Both the position numbers and the translations under genes were made by a program. The notes beneath the pieces are model-generated. The model searched no databases. It had not been told where the DNA came from and saw nothing but the letters and a program-made list of their open reading frames with translations. Source: Proteobacteria bacterium UBA1148 (GTDB taxonomy: Bacteria > Pseudomonadota > Gammaproteobacteria > Steroidobacterales > Rariloculaceae). Taken from it: DNA of 21,316 nucleotides. The stretch is from the NCBI GenBank assembly GCA_002311835.1, contig DBZY01000040.1, forward strand, positions 244-21,559, read 5' to 3'. Shown here piece by piece: positions 8,235 through 16,676 of the stretch (position 1 is the stretch's first letter; every line of letters starts with the position of its first letter).

Positions 8235-10234
8235 GCTCCCCGCCCCAGTAGCCATGGTGAGTCAATGTACAACGAGAGTAGGCCTGAGGGCAGTTCCACC
8301 AATAACAGGTTCGTGAGGCTTACTAATAAGATAAGTGCGGCCGCTGCTAACACCATCGTCATCCTCCAGCTTTGCTTTGCCTTGAGTTTTAGAAATGCCA
8401 CGAAGAAACAGAGGGTTCCCAGAAGAAAGCCTAAGAGGGCGGTTGTGGTGACGAGTACACCAAACCATCCCGCATTAGCCCAAATAGAATTTTGGATGGA
8501 TCCTGAAGAATTTCTCATATCGTACTCTAGGTCGAAGTTAGCTGAGGTTTTAATTCGTCCGACCGTTAGAGTGGAGATTAGGTACAGGCATAGCCCTAGG
8601 GTTGTTATCGCCACGCTCAGTGGGAACATGCTGCCGAGTGGGGACAGTTGTAGGCTGCTCAGGACAGCGTAGAGAAAGAAAACTATGCACCCAACGAGGA
8701 AGGTAAGTTGAGGCGCCCGTGTCAGTATTGATGGGCTTCCCGCGAAATTTTTTGTATCGAGAGACACCTGTTCGGTTTTGCCTCTGCGATTACGCGAGCC
8801 GAACCAGACAGAGACCAAAGTAATGCCGAGAATACTCAGGACACCGGGTCGGGCAAACATGTCCCAGCCATAAAATTGTACTGCCAGGTTGAGGTAACCT
8901 TCCGCTTGTGGTGCCAGCACGAACCCGATCAGAAATGCGGGGCGTGACCAGCCAAAGCGCTTAAGCATGATGCCCAGAAGCCCTACCGCGAACAAAACCA
9001 CCAGATCCATGAATTGCCGTGTTGCCTGAAATGCTGCAAAGCTGACTACCATAATCATGAATGGGGCAAGGAGGTTGAACGGGATAGTAGTCAAGCGCGC
9101 AATGGGCCGAGCCAACAACAAGCAGCTACCCGCCCCCAGTACGTTGGCGATTGCCAGGGACCAAATGATCGTGTAGGTCAGGTCTAGGTTTGTAGAGACC
9201 ATTGCGGGACCAGCCTCAATGCCTAACAACACCATCCCACCCAGGAATACAGCCATAGAGCCCGAGCCTGGGATGCCGAAGAGCAGCGTGGGGACTAGGC
9301 CACCACCTTCTTTGGCATTATTAGCGGATTCCGGTGCAAGTACGCCGCGAATATCCCCTTTGCCGAACTGCGACTTGTCTTTTGCGGTTTGCACGACATG
9401 GCCGTATGCGATCCAGTCCACGACTGTGCCACCCAGACCTGGGATAGCACCAATTAATGTACCAATGCCAGCGCAACGCAAACATAAAAACCAGTTCCGG
9501 AATACGTCTTGTACCCCCTCGAGCCACTTTCCTGATAGCACCCCAGCAGTAGCAATAGAACGGTTCTTCCGTAAAAGAGCGGTAATCTCTGGAAAAGCAA
9601 ATAACCCCATGCCCACGATTACCAATGGCAGGCCGTCGTAGAGATAGTCGATACCGAAAGTTATTCGAAACTCGCCTGTCGCAGGTGCAGAGCCGATAGA
9701 TCCGAAGATTAAACCCAGTCCACACGCTGCTAGTCCCCTAGCAAGACTTGCCCCAGACAGTACGCCGACCATGGAGAGCCCAAGTAGTGCCAACATGAAG
9801 AGCTCAGCAGAGCCAAATGCAAGAATGAGTGGTCGCGCAATTTGTACAAACAACGTAAGAATTACCGCACCTACAATGCCGCCCAGCAGGGATGCGGAAA
9901 ATGCTGCGGCCAAGGCGCGAGCAGCTTGGCCCTGCTGTGATAGAGGGAATCCATCCAATACCGTAGCCTGGCTTGCACTTGACCCAGGTATTCCCATGAG
10001 CACCGAGGTAAATGTGTCGGATGTTGGTACTACTGCTACTAGGCCAACCAGTGTCGCTAGTGCTGACACCGTATCCATGCCGTAAAGAAATGGCATCATG
10101 ATAGAAAGTCCGGCGATGCCGCCAAGTCCCGGGAAGGCGCCGATGGCCAATCCCAGCATTACACCCATGCCTAGATGGAAGATGTGCTCGAGCGTCGCGA
10201 GGTTCGCAAGGGCGGTTAGTAGCGCCTCAGCCAA
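8231..10234 (-). CDS. Tripartite tricarboxylate transporter permease, TctA-TctB fusion
   Basis: 667 residues, against roughly 500 for TctA alone. The TctA part (about 1-480) carries two copies of the family's PGLGG motif, AIGAFPGLGGIAG near the start and IGAIPGLGGTV in the middle, with many membrane helices. The last 187 or so residues, after a charged linker (RNRRGKTEQ), contain about four more hydrophobic segments and end in LLLVELPSGLLSL, resembling the end of the small subunit TctB (DUF1468). No separate tctB gene is present. Start: the frame opens with TTG 10234, two bases after the tctC-like stop, with GAAGG 7 bases upstream; the first internal Met falls too far in. TTT systems use a periplasmic binding protein and ion gradients to import carboxylates; the partner is the TctC-like gene just upstream. 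Confidence 0.88.
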   Translation of the reverse strand: MAEALLTALANLATLEHIFHLGMGVMLGLAIGAFPGLGGIAGLSIMMPFLYGMDTVSALATLVGLVAVVPTSDTFTSVLMGIPGSSASQATVLDGFPLSQQGQAARALAAAFSASLLGGIVGAVILTLFVQIARPLILAFGSAELFMLALLGLSMVGVLSGASLARGLAACGLGLIFGSIGSAPATGEFRITFGIDYLYDGLPLVIVGMGLFAFPEITALLRKNRSIATAGVLSGKWLEGVQDVFRNWFLCLRCAGIGTLIGAIPGLGGTVVDWIAYGHVVQTAKDKSQFGKGDIRGVLAPESANNAKEGGGLVPTLLFGIPGSGSMAVFLGGMVLLGIEAGPAMVSTNLDLTYTIIWSLAIANVLGAGSCLLLARPIARLTTIPFNLLAPFMIMVVSFAAFQATRQFMDLVVLFAVGLLGIMLKRFGWSRPAFLIGFVLAPQAEGYLNLAVQFYGWDMFARPGVLSILGITLVSVWFGSRNRRGKTEQVSLDTKNFAGSPSILTRAPQLTFLVGCIVFFLYAVLSSLQLSPLGSMFPLSVAITTLGLCLYLISTLTVGRIKTSANFDLEYDMRNSSGSIQNSIWANAGWFGVLVTTTALLGFLLGTLCFFVAFLKLKAKQSWRMTMVLAAAALILLVSLTNLLLVELPSGLLSLYIDSPWLLGRGA

Positions 10235-10236
10235 CT

Positions 10237-11325
10237 TTAGCCTTCAAGGTTGACCCGGAATTCATCCCTCAGCCATGTTCTGACCCAGGTACGCGCGCTT
10301 TGAGGTACATCTGTAGCTAACTCGTAGAGCCTTTGTGCAGCGGGGCCCGTGACTTGCTCGTAGGTCCCCAGCGTTGCAGTCTTTCTTGAACGATAGTCAG
10401 GATCCTGCTTCATTACCCTCACAGCATTTTCATAAGCCTGTACGATTTCGTCCGGTGTCTCTATCGGTACGACCAACATTTTCATAGCAGGGAATCCTGC
10501 AGTGAAAAATGCGAACCAGCTTTCCCAACTGAGACCGCTTGGAGTTTCGCCGTGGAGGAGTTCATATGCCTCTCCGAAATGGGGGAGGTCTGGGAATGTC
10601 GGATCGCGAATTAGCTCTCCATCTTCGTTTAGTGCGCCCCAGGAAAAGAGCGGTACAGCACTCCCTTGATTGATTAATGGTACAACGTTGCGTAGGTAGG
10701 CTGTGGTAGTTTGATAGTCAATATTAGTCTCGCCGCGCTCGAACGCGAGCCGACCCGCGCCACGGCCACTCAATCCAAAAATCGGTCTCACGTTGAGCCC
10801 GAGAAGCTTGAAGCCCAGGACCGGGACTAGATCCAGAGAAGTGGGCCCCTGGCTGCCATAGAGCAGTTGTTGATCTATGATTTGACCGAGCTCGGCTGCA
10901 TTAGAAATACCAAAATCTGAGGAAATATAGGCTACTCCACCTGTGCCGGAGGCCATTAGTACACGCCAATCCCTATAGTCATAATCTACTCTAGGATCGC
11001 CCATAAGATAAGGGAATTGAGTGGAAGCTGATGTGCCTAGCACCGAAAGTCCATTAGGTTGGGCGCGTGCCGCGAATCGGTTAGCACCAGCAATCGAATT
11101 ACCACCCGGCATGTTTCTTACGATCACTGTTGGTTGACCAGGGAGGTATCTAGAGAGGAAAGGGGCATTAAAACGTCCCCAAGTGTCTGATCCACCACCC
11201 TCTTTGAATGGAATGATGAGTTCGACGAGTTGGCCTGTAAAGTCGGGACTCTGGCCTCTGGATGGGCGCAACCCAAGCGTGCCTAGTCCGAAAGAAACGG
11301 AAGTGAGAAATCCTCTGCGGTTCAT
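10237..11325 (-). CDS. TctC-family tricarboxylate-binding periplasmic protein
   Basis: About 362 residues. The N-terminus MNRRGFLTSVSFGLGTLGL resembles a Tat signal. The mature region follows the TctC/Bug family pattern: ELIIPFKEGGGSDTWGR, then LPGQPTVIVRNMPGGNSIAGAN, where carboxylates are normally held. It would capture the substrate in the periplasm for the fused TctA-TctB permease encoded next. Start choice: TTG 11334 overlaps the stop of the upstream dehydrogenase, while ATG 11325 lies just after GAGGA and gives a compact twin-arginine leader, so ATG 11325 is preferred, although the Shine-Dalgarno is close. Ligand inferred from context as tricarballylate, citrate or aconitate; binding proteins of this family are diverse and sequence alone does not fix the ligand. 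Confidence 0.88.
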   Translation of the reverse strand: MNRRGFLTSVSFGLGTLGLRPSRGQSPDFTGQLVELIIPFKEGGGSDTWGRFNAPFLSRYLPGQPTVIVRNMPGGNSIAGANRFAARAQPNGLSVLGTSASTQFPYLMGDPRVDYDYRDWRVLMASGTGGVAYISSDFGISNAAELGQIIDQQLLYGSQGPTSLDLVPVLGFKLLGLNVRPIFGLSGRGAGRLAFERGETNIDYQTTTAYLRNVVPLINQGSAVPLFSWGALNEDGELIRDPTFPDLPHFGEAYELLHGETPSGLSWESWFAFFTAGFPAMKMLVVPIETPDEIVQAYENAVRVMKQDPDYRSRKTATLGTYEQVTGPAAQRLYELATDVPQSARTWVRTWLRDEFRVNLEG

Positions 11326-11330
11326 CTTCC

Positions 11331-12818
11331 TCAAGCGTTTCCTCGCGCTGCAGATGTTCCTGCGATCTTTCCGAAGACAGCACCAGACATTAACCCGGTA
11401 CCACCAGGGTAGTTATTGTAGAAGATACCACCAACTAACTCCCCCGCAGCATATAGACCGGGCACGGGTCGTAGATCTGTATCCAGAGCCTGTGCGTCGG
11501 TATTGATGCGTAAGCCTCCAAAGGTAAAAGTAATTCCGCAGGTCACCGCGTAGGCCTCAAATGGTGGTTGATCCAACGTATTGGCCCAGTTGCTTTTGTT
11601 GATGGTAAGGCCCTCGGTTCGCCGCCCATCCTTTACATTGGGGTTAAAGGGGACGTCTTGTTTGACGGCAGCATTGAATGCTTTTATTTCTGCAAGGCAG
11701 GTATCCGCATCGACGCCGTCAAGTTGTTGAACCAAGTTTTCTAGTGAGTTTGCTTTGACCTTAGTAACTTGTCGAATGCGGTACTCGTCGCGTAGTAAGT
11801 GGTCTGTCTTAGAGTCGAATATCTGCCAAACAAACTGTCCTGGTTGTTTCATGATTTCAACACCATATTTAACATAGGTGTAGTTACGAAAATCCGCTCC
11901 CTCATCCACGAAACGTCGGCCCTCTGTATTAATCATGATAGCGAAGGGGTAGGAGTGCTTCTGAAATTGGTCTCCCACAGCCAAGTCGCCAAATTCGGGG
12001 GCGTAACGATCCCAGCCCACTGCATGGCAACCAGACCAATTCCCATAGGGGGCGACACCCAGGTCCAACGCCATCTTGATGCCATCACCGGTGTTAAAGC
12101 GGCTACCCCGCACCTTCGCTATGTCCCACCCAGGACCGAGATACCGTGCCCGCCACTCCGGATTCGCTTCAAAACCACCGCAGGCGAGTACGACGGCATC
12201 AGCAGGTATCGTTTCCGGTCGCTCACCACCTCTGCGTACGATGACGCCAGTAACGTTTTTTCCGTCGGACGCAAGATCTACAGCCCTTGTATCGTATTGA
12301 ATTTCTATTCCTCGGCTGAGACAGAACTGTGTCAGGCTGTCCACCAAGCCGGGCCCACCACCGACGGATTCCACTGTTAGTCCACCCCAGAAGGTAAATT
12401 TCCCATCGATTTTGAAGGCCTGTCGGCCATAGATGGGAATAAAGCGCACTCCTTTGTCACGCATCCAGAGCATGGTTTCTCTAGATTGTCGAACCAGACA
12501 TTCAACCAGGTCGGGGTCGCAGCGGTATTCCGTAACCTCGTACATATCATCGAAGTATTTGTCTTCGGTGTAGGTGCCAAAGTCTGTAGTGGCGATATCG
12601 TTCTCGGACAGGTCTGGCATGAGTTCCATTAGGTCTTCAAGCCCCGAGTAAGCGAAGCGGATAGCCCCAGCTGTGAAACGGCTATTGCCACCGCTTTCGT
12701 CCTCAGGTGCGCGTTCTAGCACAGTCACGTTGGCGCCGTTCTCCTGCGCGGCCAGAGCCGCGCATAAGGCTGCATTTCCGCAGCCTACGACGATAACATT
12801 GGCCCTCTTTGAATTCAT
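11331..12818 (-). CDS. tcuA: FAD-dependent dehydrogenase, probable tricarballylate dehydrogenase (TcuA-like)
   Basis: 495 residues, no signal peptide, cytoplasmic. The N-terminal dinucleotide-binding motif VIVVGCGNAALCAALAA includes the GNAALCAA run characteristic of TcuA, followed by GGNSRFTAGAIRF. The C-terminus GLYAAGELVGGIFYNNYPGG is the FAD-contacting segment of the fumarate-reductase/succinate-dehydrogenase flavoprotein superfamily and matches TcuA well. Tricarballylate dehydrogenase oxidises tricarballylate to cis-aconitate. The context supports this: a TctC-like binding protein, a TctA-B permease and a PrpF-type isomerase follow on the same strand with almost no gaps. The iron-sulfur partner TcuB, which reoxidises the flavin in Salmonella, is absent from the window. 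A related 3-ketosteroid-dehydrogenase or fumarate-reductase-like specificity cannot be excluded. It is the first gene of the operon. Confidence 0.75.
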   Translation of the reverse strand: MNSKRANVIVVGCGNAALCAALAAQENGANVTVLERAPEDESGGNSRFTAGAIRFAYSGLEDLMELMPDLSENDIATTDFGTYTEDKYFDDMYEVTEYRCDPDLVECLVRQSRETMLWMRDKGVRFIPIYGRQAFKIDGKFTFWGGLTVESVGGGPGLVDSLTQFCLSRGIEIQYDTRAVDLASDGKNVTGVIVRRGGERPETIPADAVVLACGGFEANPEWRARYLGPGWDIAKVRGSRFNTGDGIKMALDLGVAPYGNWSGCHAVGWDRYAPEFGDLAVGDQFQKHSYPFAIMINTEGRRFVDEGADFRNYTYVKYGVEIMKQPGQFVWQIFDSKTDHLLRDEYRIRQVTKVKANSLENLVQQLDGVDADTCLAEIKAFNAAVKQDVPFNPNVKDGRRTEGLTINKSNWANTLDQPPFEAYAVTCGITFTFGGLRINTDAQALDTDLRPVPGLYAAGELVGGIFYNNYPGGTGLMSGAVFGKIAGTSAARGNA

Positions 12819-12824
12819 GAGACC

Positions 12825-12841
12825 CCATTATTGGTTAATGG
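12825..12841. promoter_or_regulatory. Inverted repeat CCATTA-N5-TAATGG, possible operator
   Basis: A perfect 6+6 base inverted repeat with a 5-base spacer (TTGGT) lies seven bases upstream of the TcuA-like start, in the divergent region shared with the lactate permease. Its place suits a repressor site controlling the operon. No regulator gene is seen nearby, so the cognate protein is unknown and the site could be chance. Confidence 0.3.
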
Positions 12842-12990
12842 TGGGCTTTGCCGGCAGCTGCGCGACTAAGCAAGTTCGTAGGTAACGGAGGATAGACAAT
12901 CCCTTCAATGATGGCGAGCGAGAGCCCATCTGGATGTGCTATCGTCCAAGCCGCTTCCGCTATCAACAATCACAAACGAATAGGGCATTC

Positions 12991-14679
12991 ATGCCACTGT
13001 GGATCCAGGCGTTACTAGCAATTCTTCCCATCTTGGTAGCGGCTATTCTGCTCGTAGGTTTTCGATTACCTGCCCGAGTTGCGATGCCCGCTGTCTATGT
13101 ACTTTCGGTTCTCATAGGCGGGTTGGCTTGGATGATGCCTTTACCTCAGATTGTTGCAGCAAGTATTCAGGGGCTTTTTATTGCATTTGAAATTCTCTTC
13201 ATCATTTTTGCGGCGATCCTTTTACTTAATACACTAAAGCATTCAGGCGCTATTGCTGCGATCAGATCGGGGTTTACGAGCATCACTCCTGATCGACGCA
13301 TCCAGGTTGTCATTGTTTGCTGGTTGTTCGGGAGCTTTATCGAGGGCGCGTCCGGATTCGGTACGCCGGCGGCCATCGCTGCGCCTCTACTTGTTGCGCT
13401 TGGATTCCCGGCGTTGGCCGCAGTTATGCTTGGAATGATGGTGCAAAGCACCCCAGTGACTTTCGGGGCAGTGGGAACACCTATTCTGGTTGGTGTGAGA
13501 GGAGGATTAGATAGCACCGGCGTTACACAGCAACTTGCGAGCGCTGGTATTGAATTCTCCGAATATCTACAGGTAATCACTGCCCACGTAGTACTTCTTC
13601 ACGCAATCGTTGGTACCGTGATGCCGTTATTCATGATAATGATGATGACTAGGTTCTTCGGCGAGAACCGTTCGTGGACTGAGGGCCTTTCGGTCTGGCC
13701 GTTCGCGCTTTTCGGAGGTGTCGCGTTTACGGTACCTTATTATTTTACTGGTATTTTGCTTGGTCCGGCTTTCCCTTCCTTGCTTGGTGGACTGATTGGG
13801 CTTGCGATAGTGACTACAGCAGCTCGCAAGAGATTTCTAGTACCTAATGATCAATGGGACTTCGCGCCTCGAGCAACCTGGCCTAATGATTGGATGGGCC
13901 GTTTGGAGATGCGTCTTGAGACTCCTGAAAATGCCATGTCTCCTGTGCGCGCATGGATGCCTTATTTGCTAGTTGCGGTGTTGCTAGTTTTGACGCGACT
14001 TCCGCAATTGCCATTCGGTTCTATATTGAGATCTGTTGTATTTCGGTGGGAAGAAATTCTTGGGACGTCCGTGACCGCTAGTACGACGCCCTTATATCTA
14101 CCTGCAACTATGTTACTTGTAGCCGCGACCGTAACTTTTTTCCTACATCGTATGCACGCGCGGCAATTTTTGGCCGCGATATCTGAATCAACACGAACAC
14201 TTTTGGGCGCGGGTTTTGTACTTATTTTTGCTGTTCCTATGGTGCGTATCTATATCAATTCTGATGTCAATGCGCTTGAAATTCAGAGTATGCCTATAGC
14301 CATGGCTGAGTGGGTATCGATGAATGTGGGCGCTGTGTGGCCGTTTTTTGCACCCTTTATTGGAGCCTTAGGAGCGTTCATCGCCGGCAGTAATACGGTG
14401 AGCAATCTTATGTTCTCTCTCTTTCAGCACGGAGTGGCGACTGCATTAGGAATTTCTGCCGCAATGATCGTTGCCTTGCAAGCCGTCGGTGCGGCAGCAG
14501 GTAATATGATTGCCATCCACAATGTGGTTGCAGCATCCGCCACAGTTGGGTTGCTAGGGCAAGAGGGCGCAACTTTACGCCGGACAATCTTGCCAACGCT
14601 CTACTATTTAGTGGCTACCGGCTTGTTGGGTCTTGTCGCGATCCAAGTGCTTGGTGTTTCAGATCCGCTTGCTGGCTAA
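12991..14679 (+). CDS. L-lactate permease (LctP) family transporter
   Basis: About 562 residues from ATG 12991, almost entirely hydrophobic with a dozen or more membrane helices, the usual size for the LctP family. The signature GSFIEGASGFGTPAA lies at about residues 114-128, followed by VMLGMMVQSTPVTFGAVGTPI and later, near the C-terminus, AGSNTVSNLMFS. Members exchange L-lactate, D-lactate or glycolate with protons. An upstream extension to 12934 is open but polar and not part of the family; ATG 12991 has an AGGG a few bases upstream and begins directly with a membrane helix, so it is preferred. The gene is divergent from the tricarboxylate operon and convergent with the gamma-glutamyltransferase gene. 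The substrate could be another 2-hydroxy acid. Confidence 0.9.
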   Translation: MPLWIQALLAILPILVAAILLVGFRLPARVAMPAVYVLSVLIGGLAWMMPLPQIVAASIQGLFIAFEILFIIFAAILLLNTLKHSGAIAAIRSGFTSITPDRRIQVVIVCWLFGSFIEGASGFGTPAAIAAPLLVALGFPALAAVMLGMMVQSTPVTFGAVGTPILVGVRGGLDSTGVTQQLASAGIEFSEYLQVITAHVVLLHAIVGTVMPLFMIMMMTRFFGENRSWTEGLSVWPFALFGGVAFTVPYYFTGILLGPAFPSLLGGLIGLAIVTTAARKRFLVPNDQWDFAPRATWPNDWMGRLEMRLETPENAMSPVRAWMPYLLVAVLLVLTRLPQLPFGSILRSVVFRWEEILGTSVTASTTPLYLPATMLLVAATVTFFLHRMHARQFLAAISESTRTLLGAGFVLIFAVPMVRIYINSDVNALEIQSMPIAMAEWVSMNVGAVWPFFAPFIGALGAFIAGSNTVSNLMFSLFQHGVATALGISAAMIVALQAVGAAAGNMIAIHNVVAASATVGLLGQEGATLRRTILPTLYYLVATGLLGLVAIQVLGVSDPLAG

Positions 14680-14697
14680 CCGAGAGCCTCCCGAATT

Positions 14698-16584
14698 TCA
14701 ATAAGCTATGGCGTAACAGTCCCGTCGTGCGTCGGCTCCCGCTATGCGAACGCCATTGCTCGGGTTAATCATGACGGCGGTTGCGCAGCCTGGTATAGCT
14801 AACGGCGGAACACGATTCACAATATGCCCTCGGTCCTCAAGCGAAAGAATAACTTCTGGAGGAATATTATTTTCTACGTTGAGGCGATTAAAGCCGGATT
14901 CATGAGGCCAGAACGACGCGTGAAAATGGAGCGTCTGAACTCGCGCTGCCTGAAGGGCTTGATGTAGGTTTGGGTACCAGTTAGATGGAAACTCAACGAT
15001 GTTCAGGAATGTTTGCAGAATTGTTTGTTCTTGATTGTCTCCTCCTGGGCTGCCAATAGCGAGAAAGGGTTCATCATCACGTAGCACGATGCTAGGGGTC
15101 AGCGTATATCGTGGGCGTGAGCGGGGCCGAAGTTGTGCAGCGCGGTTTTCGTCAAGCCAGAACTGTTCACCACGGACACTCATAGCTATCCCGGTGCTTC
15201 CTAAGATAACTGAGCCGCCGATCCAACCACCACTTGGTGTGCTATCGAAGACGTTTCCATCCTTATCGATTATCGCAATGTGAGTGGTATCCTTCTCCGA
15301 ACCTGGATGATCTACCGCCGCCAGTAAGGGTTCGGCAGATTCTCCGAAGTCGGCCATCCAATACTCCCAGTCCGTTTCGCTCTCGAACGCATCATCAAAG
15401 ATAAAGGGATTTCCAGCCACAAAAGTCTCGGAGGCGCGTTCCATATCGATCAGTTGAGCGCGCTGGGCTGCATATTCTTTGGAGAGCAGCCCGTCCTCTG
15501 GAATAGTCACAAAATCGGGATCTGCATAGAAGGAATCTCGATCAGCGTAGGCCAACTTAAGGGCTTCAATAATCGTATGTAGATAGTCAGGGCTATTGTG
15601 TCCCATACCCTTAAGGTTAAAGTTTTCGAGAATGTTTAGCGTCTGGAGTAGTAGTGGCCCTTGGCTATTAAATGACTGTTTGTAGATGGTATAGCCCCTA
15701 TAGGTAGTGCTCGTTGGCTCTTCAATCCTTGCGTAGAACTCCGAAAAGTCTTCCTCGTCAAAAGGGGTTCCGTGTTCCTGCAGGAAAGACACCATCTCTT
15801 GCGCGATATCCCCTTTATAGAAGCGGTCTCGAGCGGCTACGATCGCAGCCTCCCGCCCCTGGGGTATAGCTTCACGTTCTGCCTCGACCATTTTCTTTAA
15901 CGTATTGGCCAGTGTCGGTAGCTGAATGATCTCCCCTGGTAGGTACATCGTGCCGTCAGACCGGTACCAGTAACGTCTGTTATCTGGCCATTGGTCAATA
16001 AATTCTCTCTCCCTTCGAATAGTTTGCGCTGTACGAGAACGAAGCGGGAAGCCGAATTCTGCATACTCGATTGCCCGGGCGGATACCTCCTCAAGGCTCA
16101 TAGTTCCCCAGCGTTCCAACACAGTAAGCGCGCCGTGCAAGGCACCCGGTACAACAGCTGGGTCGAGCCCGTATCCATTTAAATTTTTATTGCGCTCGAG
16201 ATACCAATCGATGGACGCTCCTTGCGCTGCCCAGCCTTGACCTGCGATTGAGGTTACTCGCCTTTCAGATTGGGGGTAGACGAGAACCAGGGCTTCTCCA
16301 CCTAGACTGTAAAGGTCTTGCTCAACAACCCCGCCCACAAGTAGTGCAGCAACACCCGCATCAAATGCGTTGCCACCGTTCTGAAGAATTTCTATTGCAG
16401 CGGCGCTAGTTAAAGGATGGCCAGCCGAGACTCCTCCGTTAAGTCCCATAACAGGAGGGCGAAGGTTATTCGGTATGACGGTGATCATCTGCGGAGCCGG
16501 CGTTTCGATAATTTCCGGTGCGCAGGAGCTGAGCAAGGCGCAAGTGCTGGCGAGAAGCATGGCTTGGCTGATGGATCGATTCAT
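14698..16584 (-). CDS. ggt: Lipoprotein gamma-glutamyltransferase (GGT) family Ntn-hydrolase
   Basis: 628 residues. The N-terminus (MLLASTCALLSSCAPE) has a lipobox ending in Cys21, so the product is probably a periplasmic lipoprotein, unlike soluble E. coli GGT. The family core is clear: SAGHPLTSAAAIEILQNGG and NAFDAGVAALL near the start, and TTHIAIIDKDGN at 433 onward. Thr433 is the expected nucleophile that becomes the new N-terminus of the small subunit after autocleavage, as Thr391 in E. coli. Downstream STPSGGW and SPGGDNQEQTI fit the substrate-binding part of the small subunit. Members cleave gamma-glutamyl bonds (glutathione) or act as cephalosporin-type acylases; specificity is not decided here. 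It follows the secreted alpha/beta hydrolase by 92 bases on the same strand, with GGGGGAG about 10 bases before the ATG. Confidence 0.88.
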   Translation of the reverse strand: MNRSISQAMLLASTCALLSSCAPEIIETPAPQMITVIPNNLRPPVMGLNGGVSAGHPLTSAAAIEILQNGGNAFDAGVAALLVGGVVEQDLYSLGGEALVLVYPQSERRVTSIAGQGWAAQGASIDWYLERNKNLNGYGLDPAVVPGALHGALTVLERWGTMSLEEVSARAIEYAEFGFPLRSRTAQTIRREREFIDQWPDNRRYWYRSDGTMYLPGEIIQLPTLANTLKKMVEAEREAIPQGREAAIVAARDRFYKGDIAQEMVSFLQEHGTPFDEEDFSEFYARIEEPTSTTYRGYTIYKQSFNSQGPLLLQTLNILENFNLKGMGHNSPDYLHTIIEALKLAYADRDSFYADPDFVTIPEDGLLSKEYAAQRAQLIDMERASETFVAGNPFIFDDAFESETDWEYWMADFGESAEPLLAAVDHPGSEKDTTHIAIIDKDGNVFDSTPSGGWIGGSVILGSTGIAMSVRGEQFWLDENRAAQLRPRSRPRYTLTPSIVLRDDEPFLAIGSPGGDNQEQTILQTFLNIVEFPSNWYPNLHQALQAARVQTLHFHASFWPHESGFNRLNVENNIPPEVILSLEDRGHIVNRVPPLAIPGCATAVMINPSNGVRIAGADARRDCYAIAY

Positions 16585-16676
16585 CTATGTAGAACTCCCC
16601 CGCTGAGTGGCGGTAGTCCGAAGGTTTAATGGGTCCCTTATACGTATTGCTGGGTACGTGAGCAAGCTTAGATGTC
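16585..16676 (-). promoter_or_regulatory. GGT leader with small hairpin next to the ribosome binding site
   Basis: The gap between the hydrolase and GGT genes holds a CCGC/GCGG inverted repeat with a 6-base loop (16600-16613). In the minus-strand transcript its GCGG arm adjoins the GGGGGAG Shine-Dalgarno, so it might partly mask it. The stem is short, so this is tentative. Confidence 0.2.

Noticed and set aside
11799..12380. Plus-strand open frame of 193 codons
   Set aside because: Antisense to the TcuA-like gene, which has strong family motifs across this stretch.
12934..12990. N-terminal extension of the lactate permease from ATG 12934
   Set aside because: The added 19 residues are polar and basic and not typical of the family; ATG 12991 has a nearby AGGG and starts at the first membrane helix.
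14680..14697. Terminator between the convergent lactate permease and GGT genes
   Set aside because: The 18-base gap is too short and shows no stem-loop.
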